A stretch of 45,739 nucleotides of DNA from assembly GCA_020344015.1 (NCBI GenBank), contig CP070812.1:3295493-3341231 (forward strand). The letters are read 5' to 3'. Below the pieces are notes generated by a model. The model was not told the origin of the DNA. It ran no database searches and was given only the letters and a program-made list of their open reading frames with translations. The position numbers and the translations under genes were made by a program. Positions 44,328 through 45,739 of this stretch are shown in pieces; the first letter of the stretch is position 1, and every line of letters starts with the position of its first letter. This DNA is from Gemmatimonadota bacterium. Its GTDB lineage: Bacteria; Gemmatimonadota; Gemmatimonadetes; Palauibacterales; KS3-K002.

Positions 44328-45739
44328 ATGCAACTTGTCGGTATCGATTGGTTCGTCGTCTTTCTCTACGGCCTGATCGCCCTGGCCGTCGGCCTGGTCT
44401 TCGCGCGGCGCGCGGGGAAGGGGACGAAGGAGTTCTTCCTGTCGGGTCGCAGTGCGCCGTGGTGGCTGCTGGGGACGTCGATGGTGGCGACCACGTTCTC
44501 CACCGACACGCCGAACCTGGTCACCGACATGGTGCGGACGGGCGGTGTGAGCCAGAACTGGCTGTGGTGGGCCTTCCTGATCACCGGGATGTGTACGGTC
44601 TTTTTCTACGCCAAGCTGTGGCGACGGTCGGGTGCCTTTACCGACATCGGGTTCTACGAGCTGCGCTATTCGGGTCCGGTCGCCGCGTTCCTGCGCGGCT
44701 TCCGGGCGCTCTACCTGGGCGTCTTCTTCAACGTGATGATAATGGCCTCGGTCACGCTGGCGGCGATCAAGATCGGCGGCGTGCTGCTGGGGATCGACAA
44801 GTACACGACGGTGCTGATCGCCGGCACGATCACGGTAATCTACTCGGCGACCTCGGGGCTTTGGGGCGTCGTGGTCACCGACCTGCTGCTCTTCGCCATC
44901 GCTATGATCGGCTCGATCGCGGCGGCCTACTACGCGCTGGCGCAGCCTGAGGTAGGAGGGCTGGCAGGGTTGATCTCGCACCCGGCGCTCGAGGGTAAGC
45001 TGTCGCTGCTTCCCGACTTCACCGATTGGCGAGTCGCGCTGCCGGTCTTCATCATCCCGATCGCGGTGCAGTGGTGGAGCGTTTGGTACCCCGGTGCCGA
45101 GCCGGGTGGCGGCGGGTACGTGGCGCAGCGCATGCTGGCGGCGCGGAACGAGAAGGACTCGATGCGGGCGACGCTCTGGTTCAACATCGCCCACTACGCG
45201 CTGCGGCCCTGGCCCTGGATCATCGTGGCGCTGGCCTCCCTGATCGTCTATCCGAACCTGGATGCGATCACGGCTCGCTTCCCGGGCATCGACCCGTCGA
45301 TCGTGCGTCACGACCTGGCCTACCCTGCGATGCTGGTCTTCCTGCCCCACGGGCTGCTCGGCCTGGTCGTCGCCTCACTGGCCGCCGCCTACATGTCGAC
45401 GATCAGCACGCATCTCAACTGGGGCGCCTCGTACATCGTCGACGACGTCTACCGGCGGTTCCTGTATTCGCGAGGCGAAGAGCATCACTACGTCAGGGTG
45501 GGACGCATCTCCACCGTGGTACTCATCGTCCTGGCTAGTATCGTCTCGCTTTGGCTGGAGAACGCGCTGCAGGCGTTCCAGATATTGCTGCAGATCGGCG
45601 CCGGCACCGGTCTCATCTTCCTGCTGCGCTGGTTCTGGTGGCGGATCAACGCCTGGAGCGAGCTATCGGCGATGATCATCTCCTTCATCGTCGCTGTCTA
45701 CTTCACGCTCATCCACGAGGCGCTGGGCTTCCCGGAGAT
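44328..45739 (+). CDS. Sodium:solute symporter (SSS family), 3' end outside window
   Basis: 470 complete codons, open to the window edge. The N-terminus (IDWFVVFLYGLIALAVGL, FARRAGKGTKEFFLSGRS, then WWLLGTSMVATTFSTDTP) is the standard SSS opening, with the sodium-site region in TM1. Many further membrane helices follow. AYMSTISTHLNWGASYIVDDVYRRF marks the conserved TM8 sodium-binding region. The family couples sodium entry to uptake of sugars, amino acids or other small solutes; this branch resembles sugar transporters. Start ATG 44328 has GGGAG 9 nt upstream. Divergent placement beside three mannosidase-type genes suggests uptake of released mannose or manno-oligosaccharide, an inference. 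Confidence 0.9.
   Translation, partial: MQLVGIDWFVVFLYGLIALAVGLVFARRAGKGTKEFFLSGRSAPWWLLGTSMVATTFSTDTPNLVTDMVRTGGVSQNWLWWAFLITGMCTVFFYAKLWRRSGAFTDIGFYELRYSGPVAAFLRGFRALYLGVFFNVMIMASVTLAAIKIGGVLLGIDKYTTVLIAGTITVIYSATSGLWGVVVTDLLLFAIAMIGSIAAAYYALAQPEVGGLAGLISHPALEGKLSLLPDFTDWRVALPVFIIPIAVQWWSVWYPGAEPGGGGYVAQRMLAARNEKDSMRATLWFNIAHYALRPWPWIIVALASLIVYPNLDAITARFPGIDPSIVRHDLAYPAMLVFLPHGLLGLVVASLAAAYMSTISTHLNWGASYIVDDVYRRFLYSRGEEHHYVRVGRISTVVLIVLASIVSLWLENALQAFQILLQIGAGTGLIFLLRWFWWRINAWSELSAMIISFIVAVYFTLIHEALGFPE

Overview
The window is GC-rich DNA from a Gram-negative bacterium. It encodes outer-membrane (OmpA-type) and lipobox proteins, three Tat-type signal peptides and a sigma-54 activator. The many secreted S9/M16 peptidases, BNR/sortilin proteins, PD40 and 6-bladed propeller lipoproteins recall uncultured Gemmatimonadota-like or related lineages. 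That placement is an inference: there is no rRNA or universal marker gene here. No rRNA, tRNA, CRISPR array, transposase or phage gene was seen.

Layout. 1-3069: end of a synthase-dependent exopolysaccharide cluster (GT2 synthase, small membrane protein, NodB-type deacetylase). 3155-10603: serine hydrolase lipoprotein, then minus-strand genes for a metallo-beta-lactamase-fold protein, an OmpA protein with five TSP3 calcium repeats, a TolB-N/TPR membrane protein and a secreted DUF4412-like protein. 10842-15091: MscS channel, VOC-fold lipoprotein, prolyl oligopeptidase. 15247-23319: a two-component locus in which a histidine kinase and an NtrC-type sigma-54 activator are separated by two paralogous propeller lipoproteins. 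A near-consensus sigma-54 promoter lies directly before the first propeller gene. 23694-28023: an M16 peptidase pair (one with the zinc motif intact, one without) and an ankyrin/tetraheme-cytochrome fusion. 28020-34878: two tandem 6-bladed propeller lipoproteins (minus), a LolA-like secreted protein and a large BNR/sortilin-like protein (plus). 34966-36079: a 26-residue membrane peptide gene with its own promoter and a sugar nucleotidyltransferase. 36049-45739: a minus-strand operon of three Tat-exported glycosidases (GH92, GH125, GH5-like) diverging from a sodium:solute symporter, which looks like an alpha-mannan or N-glycan utilisation locus.

Non-coding structure is unusually informative. 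Two distant intergenic regions (23385-23488 and 44116-44228, opposite strands) carry copies of one long hairpin element. Two inner blocks are conserved with identical 22-nt spacing, while the outer arms differ in sequence but stay self-complementary. A third long hairpin (43972-44077) lies next to the second copy. Degenerate heptanucleotide tracts sit on both sides of the metallo-hydrolase gene and on both sides of the prolyl oligopeptidase gene, and a hexanucleotide tract separates the two M16 genes.

The best candidates for something new are the kinase/propeller/sigma-54 locus, the hairpin element family, the ankyrin-cytochrome fusion, the GH92 enzyme with a ~290-residue insertion, and the tiny membrane protein.
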